DNA of 64,000 nucleotides from Thermotoga sp. Ku-13t. Its GTDB lineage: Bacteria > Thermotogota > Thermotogae > Thermotogales > DSM-5069. The notes beneath the pieces are model-generated. The model was not told the origin of the DNA. It was given only the letters and a program-made list of their open reading frames with translations, and ran no database searches. Below are positions 36,168 to 46,243 of the stretch, in pieces (the first letter of the stretch is position 1; every line of letters starts with the position of its first letter). Made by a program: the position numbers and the translations under genes. The stretch lies in assembly GCF_011057685.1 (NCBI RefSeq), contig NZ_LNFY01000001.1, positions 1 through 64,000 on the forward strand, written 5' to 3'.

Positions 36168-36696
36168 ACTGGATCGCCTCGATGTTCATCTTGACGTACC
36201 TTTCAGAAACGATCTCCTCAACGGCCTTTAGCAACGATTCGATGCTCACCAGTCGTGTTGCCTTGACCAGCACCCCCAGGCCTATCATGTTCGCCACGAT
36301 CGGAGTTTTGAATTTCTCTATCGCCATCCTTTCAAGTGGAAGCGCGATCACTTTCTTCGTCAAGGTGAGGAGCTTCTGAGGTATGCCCTGCAGAAAGGTG
36401 TAGTCGAGCAACACGATACCGTTAACTCTGAGCAGTTTGTAGTACGCCTTGATGACATCAGGATGCATCAGATACATCACATCGAACTGGGTTGCTTCAG
36501 GGAAATCTATCCATTCATCGTCTATCAGTACATCGCAGTGGCTTATACCACCACGCACCTGCGCACCATAGAGCTGTGTCTGGACGACGTGCTTGCCATC
36601 GAACACGGCAGCCTGTGCGAGTATTCTCCCGGTGAGAACGCTTCCCTGTCCACCGCTGCCGGCGATTCTCACCGCGATGGGTTCAGATAGTGCCAT
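36094..36696 (-). CDS. korC: 2-oxoacid:ferredoxin oxidoreductase, gamma subunit
   Basis: A 200-residue subunit starting AVRIAGSGGQGSVLTGRILAQAA, the family glycine-rich opening, with QTQLYGAQVRGGISHCDV, the CoA/TPP-contact region. Oxoacid:ferredoxin enzymes decarboxylate a 2-oxoacid to acyl-CoA and reduce ferredoxin. It follows korB by 4 bases. The alpha subunit, which defines the oxoacid, and the ferredoxin-like delta subunit are not in the window. Confidence 0.92.
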   Translation of the reverse strand: MALSEPIAVRIAGSGGQGSVLTGRILAQAAVFDGKHVVQTQLYGAQVRGGISHCDVLIDDEWIDFPEATQFDVMYLMHPDVIKAYYKLLRVNGIVLLDYTFLQGIPQKLLTLTKKVIALPLERMAIEKFKTPIVANMIGLGVLVKATRLVSIESLLKAVEEIVSERYVKMNIEAIQYGYESTTKEYRIRSEQRVRTLGFE

Positions 36697-36700
36697 AGTT

Positions 36701-37519
36701 TCACTCCTTTCTCACGGTTTCGATGATCCTTTTGTACCTGTCCAGGAGAGTCGGTCTCTCTTCCACGTGGAATTCTCCAATGACTATCTTGTCTTTGAGT
36801 TCTTCCTGGCTCATGTTTTTTGCTCTTTCAAAAGTGACGGAGTTCTTCTTGAAGTATTCGATCATTTGCGCCGCATCTCCGATTTTGTTGTAGCGGCCAT
36901 AATAGGTATGGCAGTTCGTCATGGCTTCCACGACCGCGGTCCCGCGGTGGCTCAGCGCGTGCTTTATGTATTGTACCAGCAGTGGATAATGGTACACTGT
37001 CGCTCTCGCCACGTAAGTTGCACCAGCAGCGATGGCCATTTTCACGGTGTCGAACGGTGGTTCTGTGTTCCCGAACGGGGCTGTGGACGCAACCTTCTCG
37101 ACGGGCGTTGTGGGCGAAACCTGTCCACCCGTCATTCCGTAGATCATATTGTTGAAGACGATGATCGTCAGGTCTATGTTTCTCCTGCAGGCGTGGATGA
37201 AGTGATTGCCTCCGATCGCGAGGATGTCCCCATCTCCTCCGAGTACAACAACGTGGAAATCGGGCTTTGCGAGCTTTACACCGGTCGCAAACGCTATCGC
37301 TCTTCCGTGAAGCGTGTGCAGTGTATTGAAGTCTATGTAACCGGTTGCACGCGAAGAACATCCTATTCCGGAAACCGCGGCTATTCTGTCTTTACTCAAT
37401 CCCAGCTCGTGGACTGCCTGAAGAAACGCTTTGAGCACGATACCGTTACCACAGCCCGGGCACCATATGGTTGGCCACCTTTCGCTCCTCAAATATTCCT
37501 GCAGAGCCTCAACCTTCAA
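36701..37519 (-). CDS. korB: 2-oxoacid:ferredoxin oxidoreductase, beta subunit (TPP-binding)
   Basis: About 272 residues. WCPGCGNG, GIGCSSR, HGRAIAFATGVKLA and the TPP motif GGDGDILAIGGNH with NNMIYGMTGGQ are present, as in KorB/ForB. TTG 37517-37519 fits best because GGAGG precedes it by 8 bases; an upstream TTG lies inside that ribosome site. The usual order alpha-beta-gamma is broken: a dCMP deaminase gene stands where korA should be, overlapping by 11 bases. 2-oxoglutarate or 2-oxoisovalerate are likely substrates. Confidence 0.92.
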   Translation of the reverse strand: MKVEALQEYLRSERWPTIWCPGCGNGIVLKAFLQAVHELGLSKDRIAAVSGIGCSSRATGYIDFNTLHTLHGRAIAFATGVKLAKPDFHVVVLGGDGDILAIGGNHFIHACRRNIDLTIIVFNNMIYGMTGGQVSPTTPVEKVASTAPFGNTEPPFDTVKMAIAAGATYVARATVYHYPLLVQYIKHALSHRGTAVVEAMTNCHTYYGRYNKIGDAAQMIEYFKKNSVTFERAKNMSQEELKDKIVIGEFHVEERPTLLDRYKRIIETVRKE

Positions 37520-38039
37520 CTGGTTCACCTCCAATCACTCTGTCAACAGTGATCTCACAGGTGCTGAAAAAGTAATCCGTCAAGGGATCGGGATAATTCT
37601 GCTCGTACACGACCCTCACGATACCCGCGTTGATGATCAAACGTGCGCAGACAGAACATGGTTTCGTCGTTACGTAGATAGTAGCTCCCCGAGTGGATAT
37701 TCCAAACTTCGCCGCCTGCATGAGGGCGTTTTGCTCTGCGTGCAGGCCAAAACAGATCTCCTGATTTTTTCCCGAAGCTATCGACAGTGCGTCTCGTATG
37801 CAACCGATGGAATCGCAATGCGGAAAGCCTGACGGTGGCTGGTTGTATCCTGTCGCTAATATTCTGTTCTCTCGCACGATGAGTGCGCCAACCTTTCTGT
37901 GCAAGCAAGTGGAACGCTCACTCACCATGCGGCTGATGCGCATGAAATAAACGTCCCAGGACACTCTGTTGTCGTGGGATTTTGAGAAGTTCAGATTTTT
38001 AAGGTACTCCTCCAATCGGGTCGTGAGATCCTGTTTCAT
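37509..38039 (-). CDS. comEB: dCMP deaminase family protein (ComEB-like)
   Basis: About 176 residues. The zinc-deaminase motifs are complete: LHAEQNAL (HAE) and KPCSVCARLI (PCxxC); SERSTCLHRKVGALIV and GYNQPPSGFPHC are dCMP deaminase features that include the extra Cys/His site. It makes dUMP for dTMP synthesis. ATG 38037-38039 is used; the frame is open 25 codons further but without a ribosome site. The start region carries a TATTAT box close to the ATG, so a very short leader is possible. Confidence 0.9.
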   Translation of the reverse strand: MKQDLTTRLEEYLKNLNFSKSHDNRVSWDVYFMRISRMVSERSTCLHRKVGALIVRENRILATGYNQPPSGFPHCDSIGCIRDALSIASGKNQEICFGLHAEQNALMQAAKFGISTRGATIYVTTKPCSVCARLIINAGIVRVVYEQNYPDPLTDYFFSTCEITVDRVIGGEPVEG

Positions 38040-38341
38040 ACCATTTAGAATAATACACCTTGATGGACTTCCAGAAGAAATTTGAACCCGTATTCCTCTG
38101 TCTCGATCAATCATGTGAGCTGAACATGATAAGCGTCAAAATCGGTCAAGTATTCAGGACTATCAGGGAGGTCACCTTTCACTGAGTCTAGGTAAATGGA
38201 AAAGTTGCAAACATTTCTTAAAGATGTCCTCACATCACTTCCTGTCGGATGGTTTTATAATGACTACGTAACTTGACCGAGTGTGATTATAATACTTAAC
38301 AGGTAGGAGAAGCGGCTCATTAAGCATACCGGGGTGTTACC
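38040..38341. promoter_or_regulatory. Intergenic regulatory region before the polyamine cluster
   Basis: About 300 bases without a gene. A 10-bp inverted pair TCGGTCAAGT (38141-38150) and ACTTGACCGA (38271-38280) is separated by 120 bases. Two TATAAT boxes stand at 38256-38261 and 38288-38293; neither has a good -35, and the second repeat arm ends 7 bases before the latter. A regulator binding both arms could loop the DNA. A GGGGTG ribosome site precedes the regulator ATG at 38342. Confidence 0.5.
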
Positions 38342-38875
38342 ATGAACATCGGTGAAAAGATCAGAAGGTTGAGGATGTCCAGAGGCTTGACACAGGAAGA
38401 ACTCGCGGTGCGAACCGATCTTTCAAGAAGTTTCATATCGCAGCTGGAGAGCAACAAAACGTCGTTGTCTCTGGACACGCTCGAGAAAATACTCAGGGCG
38501 CTGGGTACGGATCTGAAATCGTTCTTTTCCGACTTGGACGAGGAGAAGATCGTGTTCAAGAAAGAGGATAGGGTCCCACTTTACGATCAACCGGAGGGTG
38601 TTGCCGCCTATCTGTTGATGAGCGATGTGGAGACGAAAAAGGTGGATCCAGTGCTCGTTGTGCTTGGGCCTGGGGCCCAAACTGAAGAAGAAGGTTACCA
38701 CGAAGGAGACGAGTTCGGTTACGTTCTGCAGGGCAAGGTGGATCTCTGGTTGGACGGTGTGAGATACAGACTCTCACAGGGAGATTGCTTCTACTACAAG
38801 GCTGACAAGAAACACATGCTCAAGAATCCGAGCAAGAAGAAGGAGGCCGTGGTCCTCTGGATCGAAATAGACTGA
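38342..38875 (+). CDS. XRE-cupin transcriptional regulator of the polyamine cluster
   Basis: A 177-residue regulator: XRE helix-turn-helix at 1-60 ([34 protein letters not shown] pattern) and a cupin sensor at about 105-175 ([39 protein letters not shown]). Architecture and position next to speD and speE match PuuR-type polyamine sensors. It probably controls its own operon, whose upstream region holds an inverted repeat. speD begins 16 bases downstream. Confidence 0.88.
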   Translation: MNIGEKIRRLRMSRGLTQEELAVRTDLSRSFISQLESNKTSLSLDTLEKILRALGTDLKSFFSDLDEEKIVFKKEDRVPLYDQPEGVAAYLLMSDVETKKVDPVLVVLGPGAQTEEEGYHEGDEFGYVLQGKVDLWLDGVRYRLSQGDCFYYKADKKHMLKNPSKKKEAVVLWIEID

Positions 38876-38891
38876 AGGGGAGGGATTAGAA

Positions 38892-39297
38892 ATGGAGAAA
38901 AGCCTGGGTAGGCACTTGATCGCAGAATTTTATGAGTGTGATCCTCGCGCGATCGACGACGTGGAATACGTCAAAGAAAAGATGAAGAACGCTGCGCTGA
39001 ACGCTGGCGCGACGATCGTTGGTAGTTCGTTCCACCGGTTCCTCCCCTACGGAGTGAGCGGTGTGGTGGTTATCAGCGAGTCACACCTGACGATCCACAC
39101 GTGGCCGGAGTATGGTTATGCGGCGATCGATCTGTTCACGTGCGGCGATGACACAGACCCATGGAAGGCGTTCGAATATTTGAAGCAGGCGTTCAAGGCG
39201 AAGAGGACCCAGGTATTCGAACATCGCAGAGGAGATTACAAGATGATCGGTATACCTTTCGAAGCCTCACACAAGGCCGTCAAAGGAGGAGTAAAAC

Positions 39298-39305
<8 letters not shown>
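38892..39305 (+). CDS. speD: S-adenosylmethionine decarboxylase proenzyme
   Basis: A 137-residue class 1B (SpeH) proenzyme. The self-cleavage site is at SES64HLTIHTWPE: cleavage before Ser64 makes the pyruvoyl group; His69 and the Cys in DLFTCGD complete the active site. It provides decarboxylated SAM to spermidine synthase, whose gene overlaps by 8 bases. GGGGAGGGATTAGA precedes the ATG. Confidence 0.96.
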
Positions 39306-41455
<2,150 letters not shown>

Positions 41456-41482
41456 CACGCTGGTCAAAATAGGAGGAAGAGG

Positions 41483-42040
41483 ATGCGCGACGGAAAACTC
41501 ATTGAGGGATTGAGACGCGGTGATGAGAAAGCCTTTAGGATTCTTTATAGAGAGTACGCAGGAAAGATCGGGTCCATAGCGAGATCTTACTTGGGTTCCG
41601 ACGACGTTGACGATGTGGTACAGGATGTGATGTTGAGAATCTTTAAAAGTATAAGGAAGTTCAAGGGAGACTCAAAGCTTTCAACGTGGATATACAGGAT
41701 AACCGTCAACGTGTGTAAAGATTATCTGGCGAGGTACAAAAGAAGGAGCGAAATTCTGACGGACTTTGCTGAAGACGAGGAACATCCGACCCAACATCCT
41801 GTTTCAGAGATCGATACGGAAGAATCAGTTGTGGGCGAACTGGAGTACGAGAGGATCGTCAACGCGCTCGAGAAGCTATCACCTGAAGATAGATTGCTCA
41901 TCAAGCTGCGGGATGTGGATGGTTTGAGTTACGAAGAAATAAGCAGGATCGTCTCAAAACCAATCGGAAGTGTCAAAAGCAGTCTACACTACGCGAGAAA
42001 GAGATTAAAGAAGTTGCTGGAGGAGGCTCACAATGAGTGA
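41483..42040 (+). CDS. ECF-type RNA polymerase sigma factor
   Basis: A 185-residue group 4 sigma factor: region 2 (YREYAGKIGSIARSYLGSDDVDDVVQDVMLRIFKSIRKF, then STWIYRITVNVCKDYLARYKRR) and region 4 (ALEKLSPEDRLLIKLRDVDGLSYEEISRIVSKPIGSVKSSLHYARKRLKKLL; quoted here only as landmarks, core GSVKSSLHYARKRL). It overlaps by 8 bases a small membrane protein that is the likely anti-sigma factor, and an RseB-like protein follows, as in sigma-E systems. It probably answers to envelope stress and controls its own operon. Confidence 0.93.
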   Translation: MRDGKLIEGLRRGDEKAFRILYREYAGKIGSIARSYLGSDDVDDVVQDVMLRIFKSIRKFKGDSKLSTWIYRITVNVCKDYLARYKRRSEILTDFAEDEEHPTQHPVSEIDTEESVVGELEYERIVNALEKLSPEDRLLIKLRDVDGLSYEEISRIVSKPIGSVKSSLHYARKRLKKLLEEAHNE

Positions 42041-42386
42041 GGAAAAGTTCAACAGCTTTCTTGACGGTGAGCTCGACGAGAAGGACCTCGATGAAGTAAC
42101 GAAGCGTGAAGTCGAAATGTACTCCGAAGCTTTGAAGGTCTTCCGAATGAGATGCGACTACAGGCCGAGCGCGAAACTCGAAGAAAAGATCATGAAAAGA
42201 TTCATCAGACCACGTAAAATACTCTGGGAGCTCGCGATCGGTGTCGCTGCCGCTGCAGCTATGTTCTATGTCGTCTTCAACGTGCCGCCGAAGCGGAACG
42301 TCGAGCCGCTGGTGCAGGAAACTAAGGTTGTATCTGAACTCTTCGATTATTTGAGCCTGGTCAAGCTGGTCAGCGATGGATTTTGA
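42033..42386 (+). CDS. Probable membrane anti-sigma factor
   Basis: A 117-residue protein with a short acidic cytoplasmic part (EEKFNSFLDGELDEKDLDEV, which resembles the start of zinc-less anti-sigma domains), one membrane helix (ELAIGVAAAAAMFYVVFNV, about 72-90) and a short outside tail. No HxxxCxxC zinc motif is present. Position (8-base overlap after the ECF sigma gene) and topology support an RseA-like role; the sequence itself is not a strong family match. Confidence 0.75.
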   Translation: MSEEKFNSFLDGELDEKDLDEVTKREVEMYSEALKVFRMRCDYRPSAKLEEKIMKRFIRPRKILWELAIGVAAAAAMFYVVFNVPPKRNVEPLVQETKVVSELFDYLSLVKLVSDGF

Positions 42387-42408
42387 AAGTTCGGGAGAGT
42401 AAGCCTGG

Positions 42409-43227
42409 ATGAAGAGAACGTTGTTCTCGATTTTTGTAGTTGTTGTCGTGAGCTTTGCTCTTGCACAGTCTTTTATAGAGTTGTATCTGAACTCGTCCTA
42501 TTTTGGTAGGAGGATCGTGGTCGAAAAGGGCCCCACGAACAAGAACCGGATCGAGATGGTCTACAGATGGCCCAACGATAAGATCGTTCATGTCCTTGAT
42601 CCTGTGTTCCTTGTTTGGGCGAAGCACTCTGAATTATTCATCATGGGACAGCTGAACAACTATCGGAATTCCCCACTGGAGATACTCGATCTGGAGGATC
42701 TTTTCATCAAGCAGTTGAAAGAGCGGGGGATAACGAAACTGGAGAAACTGGGTAACAGGTATAAAGTCACCGTTGAATCGCCGTCTGGTCTGTTCACCGC
42801 GTTCATCAGTGAAACGGGTCTGCCGGAGAAAATCATCAGGGTTTTCAACAACGTGACAACGGAGCTGACCTATGAACATGTCGAGCCACTGAAAGAAACT
42901 TTTGAGCAAGTAGCGCAGCGCTACGGAATCAAGTCTGCTGAGCAAACCGTCAACCTCCCGAGCGAAATAAAGTTGATCCTTAGCAACGTGAACTGGTACA
43001 CGGTGTCGAGGTTGAACGTCGGCGAAGAACAGGTTCTCATGATCATCGCGAACCACAAGTCAGGTTCCGTCATAAAACTGGTGTGCTCCTCCAGGGAAGT
43101 GATCGTCAACACGGAACAGAACGAGCAGTTGCTCAGGATCAGGGGCGAAAATTATTACCTCTACGTCATAGCACAGAACCAGGCAGTCCTGGAACAGGTG
43201 AAGGAACTCCTCACCAAGGAGAGATGA
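42409..43227 (+). CDS. Exported RseB/LolA-like protein
   Basis: A 272-residue secreted protein: signal peptide (KRTLFSIFVVVVVSFALAQ), then an N-terminal half with the alternating strands of LolA/RseB folds and a C-terminal part with a second small domain. The pattern ...GLFTAFISETGLPEKIIRVF is like the RseB text for lipid- or LPS-sensing proteins. It is the third gene of the ECF cassette. By position it may protect or sense for the anti-sigma factor. Family assignment is inferred rather than certain. Confidence 0.55.
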   Translation: MKRTLFSIFVVVVVSFALAQSFIELYLNSSYFGRRIVVEKGPTNKNRIEMVYRWPNDKIVHVLDPVFLVWAKHSELFIMGQLNNYRNSPLEILDLEDLFIKQLKERGITKLEKLGNRYKVTVESPSGLFTAFISETGLPEKIIRVFNNVTTELTYEHVEPLKETFEQVAQRYGIKSAEQTVNLPSEIKLILSNVNWYTVSRLNVGEEQVLMIIANHKSGSVIKLVCSSREVIVNTEQNEQLLRIRGENYYLYVIAQNQAVLEQVKELLTKER

Positions 43228-44888
43228 ATCGATCGAAAATGCGTGCCCTGATAATCGATGGCTACGTGGATGAACCTGCCGCACTGGGTGTGCCCCCATA
43301 CGTCAGTCACTACGTTCGATACGCCGCAGGTATCTTGATGATGAAAGACTTTTCAGTCGACTATCTCACGATAGATCAGCTGCGTGGTTTTACTGACCTC
43401 GGCAGGTTGAGAGATTACGAACTCGTTCTCATCGTTGGTGGGGTCGCTGTACCTGGAAAATACGTTGGTGGCGAGCCGATCAAACCGTTCGAAGTTGAAA
43501 AGATCTTCAAGAGTTTGCCTCCATCCTGTTTGCGTTTGCTGGCAGGGCCTTACGCCCGCTTCCAGGCAGCCCGGGGTGGAACGTTCGCGACAACAAAGCT
43601 TCTGGGTGCCGACGCGTGTCTCGGACCAGACCTGGCGGTAGAACTGTACAATTTTCTGTTCAAAACTGAGCGACAGAGTAACGATTGGAGCCTGGTGAGG
43701 CAGGCGAGTGCGCTCGGTGCCAGTGTTATCAAGCAGCATCCACGTTATCCTAACATCATCTGCGAGATAGAGCTTTCCAGGGGTTGTGAGAGACGAACGC
43801 ACTGTTCCTTCTGCATCGAACCTGTCTTCTATCCGAAGTTCACTTCCAGGCCTGTTGAGGATGTGGTCGAAGAAGTGGCAGAACTCTACAGGCAAGGCTG
43901 CAGGGCCTTCAGGTTCGGCCGGTCAGCGAACGTTCTGGCGTACTTTTCTGAAAGAAATGCGGGCAGACCTGTTCCAGAGGTGTTCGAAGAGCTGTATCGG
44001 AGTGTGTGGAGCAGTTGTCCTGAACTAGAAGTCCTTCACCACGACAACGCGAACCCGATGTACATCGTGCAGTACGAGAAGGAGTGCCGCAGAATACTTG
44101 AAACGATGGTCAAATACAACACACCTGCCGACGTGCTATCTTTCGGTGTGGAAAGCTTCGATGTCAACGTGCTGAGAAAAAACAACATAGCGAACGAACC
44201 AGAAAAAATCCTGAGGGCGATCGAAATCGTCAACGAGATAGGTGCCACGAGAGTCGACGGCATTCCGAAGCTCTTGCCCGGGCTGAATTTGCTTTACGGT
44301 TTGATCGGCGAGACAAAACAGACTTACGAAGAGAACCTGAAATGGCTCAGAAAGATTCTTGAACGGGGATTGCTCGTGAGGAGGATAAACATCAGGCAGG
44401 TGATCGTCGAGCCCGGAACACCCCTGTGGCGCTACGCGCAGATCAAGAAACTGAAGGGACCGGATCCAAGGCTTTACAAAGTTTACAGAGAGATCGTCAG
44501 GCGTGAGATAGACGTTCCCATGTTCAAGCGAGTCGTTCCCGAAGGCAGCGTGCTCAGAAAGGTTTATCCTGAGTATCGTGAAGGCAAAATCACCTTTGCC
44601 CGCCAGCTGGGTACGTACCCCTTCCTGGTGGGGATCGTTGGAAAGATAGAGAATCCAGTGGACGTCGTCGTCGTGGACCACGGCCCAAGGTCTCTCACGG
44701 TACTGAAGTATCCTGTGAATCTGAACACGGCGAGTCACGATGAACTCAAATATCTGCCCGGAATCGGTGAGAAAAGGGCGAGCAGGATAATCCTTTCCCG
44801 TCCGATTAAAAGTTACGAGCATCTCAAAGAGATCCTGGAAGATGAAGCGATCGTCGAGAGACTCCAGCGGATCGGTGTTGTGTTATGA
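43224..44888 (+). CDS. Radical SAM protein with CX5CX2C motif and helix-hairpin-helix tail
   Basis: A 554-residue protein. The N-terminal ~175 residues look like a cobalamin-like Rossmann part without a DxHxxG His. The radical SAM core has its cluster Cys at 188, 194 and 197 (SRGCERRTHCSFC), that is CX5CX2C rather than CX3CX2C. GVESFDVNVLRKNN and LPGLNLLYGLIGET continue the barrel. The last ~60 residues are a helix-hairpin-helix (LNTASHDELKYLPGIGEKRASRIILSRP), which binds nucleic acid. Similar proteins occur in archaea and Thermotogota; the function is unknown, perhaps RNA modification. ATG 43224 lies 2 bases after AAGGAG; ATG 43239 is an alternative. Confidence 0.82.
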   Translation: MNRSKMRALIIDGYVDEPAALGVPPYVSHYVRYAAGILMMKDFSVDYLTIDQLRGFTDLGRLRDYELVLIVGGVAVPGKYVGGEPIKPFEVEKIFKSLPPSCLRLLAGPYARFQAARGGTFATTKLLGADACLGPDLAVELYNFLFKTERQSNDWSLVRQASALGASVIKQHPRYPNIICEIELSRGCERRTHCSFCIEPVFYPKFTSRPVEDVVEEVAELYRQGCRAFRFGRSANVLAYFSERNAGRPVPEVFEELYRSVWSSCPELEVLHHDNANPMYIVQYEKECRRILETMVKYNTPADVLSFGVESFDVNVLRKNNIANEPEKILRAIEIVNEIGATRVDGIPKLLPGLNLLYGLIGETKQTYEENLKWLRKILERGLLVRRINIRQVIVEPGTPLWRYAQIKKLKGPDPRLYKVYREIVRREIDVPMFKRVVPEGSVLRKVYPEYREGKITFARQLGTYPFLVGIVGKIENPVDVVVVDHGPRSLTVLKYPVNLNTASHDELKYLPGIGEKRASRIILSRPIKSYEHLKEILEDEAIVERLQRIGVVL

Positions 44889-44913
44889 TGGGATTCTGAG
44901 GAGGGGACAGATC

Positions 44914-46179
44914 TTGAAATACGAAAGGATCAAGGGTACACAGGACGTGTTCGGTGAAGAGGTGAACTACTGGTACTTCATCGAGGAGAATGCTCGCACG
45001 GTTGCAAACCTTTACGGTTACGAGGAGATAAGGACTCCCATAATAGAACCCACCGAACTGTTCGTGCGGGGCGTCGGAGAGGAAACCGACATCGTCCAGA
45101 AGGAGATGTACACGTTTACGGACAAGGGTGGTCGAAGCATCACGCTCAGACCCGAAGGTACGGCCCCCACGGTTCGTGCGTTCATAGAGAATTCCCTGAT
45201 CAACGAGGGCCTTCCCCAGAGATTCTTTTACATAGGTCCGATGTTCCGTTATGAGAGACCCCAGGCGGGGCGCCTGAGACAGTTCCATCAGTTCGGTGTT
45301 GAGCTCATCGGATCAGCTCACCCATCTGCAGATGTAGAAGTTCTGCTTGTTGCAAAACACTTCCTTGACAGGATTGGCGTTCGCGACTATGTGGTGCATC
45401 TGAATTCGATCGGTTGCCCCAGGTGCAGACCCACGTACAGACAGAAGCTGAAAGAGTACTACGAATCACATTTCGATCAACTCTGTGACGATTGCAAACG
45501 TCGTCTGAACACGAACGTGCTCAGGCTGCTCGACTGCAAGATCGATGCAGCTCTTGCCGAGGGAGCACCTAAGTCGTTCGAATTTCTCTGCGACGATTGT
45601 CGTGCGCACTACGAAGAGTTGAAACAGAGGCTTGTCTATCTGAAGTTCGAATTCGTCGAGGATGGAACGCTCGTCAGGGGGTTGGATTATTACACGAGGA
45701 CCGTCTTTGAAGTGCGGCACAGAGAACTCGGTGCCCAGAACACGATCCTGGCTGGGGGAAGGTACGACGGCCTGTTCGAAGAGCTTGGAGGTCAGCCCAC
45801 ACCTGCACTCGGTTTTGCCAGTGGAATAGAGAGGCTCATCCTCACGTTGAAGAACCAGGGCGTGCAGGTTGCACGAAAAGAAAAGTGCTCTGTGTACATC
45901 GCAACCCTGGGATTGAAAGCTTCGATCGAGGGGTTCAGGATCGCCGAAGAGCTGAGGAAAAAGGGTGTGCCGGTCGTCACGGATGTCAACGATAGAAAGC
46001 TCAACGCCCAGTTGAAGCACGCGAACAAGCTGGGTGCCAGGGTGGCGGTGATTCTCGGCGACGATGAACTGGCAAGATCGATCGCCCACGTGAAACTGCT
46101 CGAGAATTTCACCCAGGTGGAAGTCAGCCTCGATGTGGTGGTTGAATACGTGATCGAATTGCTTCAGTCTCGCACCTGA
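44914..46179 (+). CDS. hisS: Histidyl-tRNA synthetase
   Basis: A 421-residue class II synthetase. It starts YERIKGTQDVFGEE, has motif 2 (FYIGPMFRYERPQAGRLRQFHQFGVE), the His-binding text VRGLDYYTRTVFE, and motif 3 (ALGFASGIERLIL). A C-terminal anticodon-binding domain follows (YIATLGLKA...). A Cys-rich insertion (CPRC, CDDCKRR, CDDCRAHY) is seen, likely a zinc site. TTG 44914 follows GAGGAGGGG. A terminator ends the transcript at 46211. Confidence 0.96.
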   Translation: MKYERIKGTQDVFGEEVNYWYFIEENARTVANLYGYEEIRTPIIEPTELFVRGVGEETDIVQKEMYTFTDKGGRSITLRPEGTAPTVRAFIENSLINEGLPQRFFYIGPMFRYERPQAGRLRQFHQFGVELIGSAHPSADVEVLLVAKHFLDRIGVRDYVVHLNSIGCPRCRPTYRQKLKEYYESHFDQLCDDCKRRLNTNVLRLLDCKIDAALAEGAPKSFEFLCDDCRAHYEELKQRLVYLKFEFVEDGTLVRGLDYYTRTVFEVRHRELGAQNTILAGGRYDGLFEELGGQPTPALGFASGIERLILTLKNQGVQVARKEKCSVYIATLGLKASIEGFRIAEELRKKGVPVVTDVNDRKLNAQLKHANKLGARVAVILGDDELARSIAHVKLLENFTQVEVSLDVVVEYVIELLQSRT

Positions 46180-46201
46180 GACCCGGCCTCACCTTACATT
46201 G

Positions 46202-46236
46202 AAAAAACGATGGCCCCGCAGCGGGGGCCAATTTTT
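46202..46236. terminator. Bidirectional terminator between hisS and glyA
   Basis: A TGGCCCC/GGGGCCA stem (46211-46217/46224-46230) with loop GCAGCG, followed on plus by ATTTTTG and on minus by TCGTTTTTTC. It closes both convergent transcripts. Confidence 0.92.
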
Positions 46237-46243
46237 GTGAGAA

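Noticed and set aside
38256-38293. Two TATAAT boxes as assured promoters of the polyamine regulator
   Set aside because: No -35 match at acceptable spacing for either, so they are only mentioned as part of the intergenic region.
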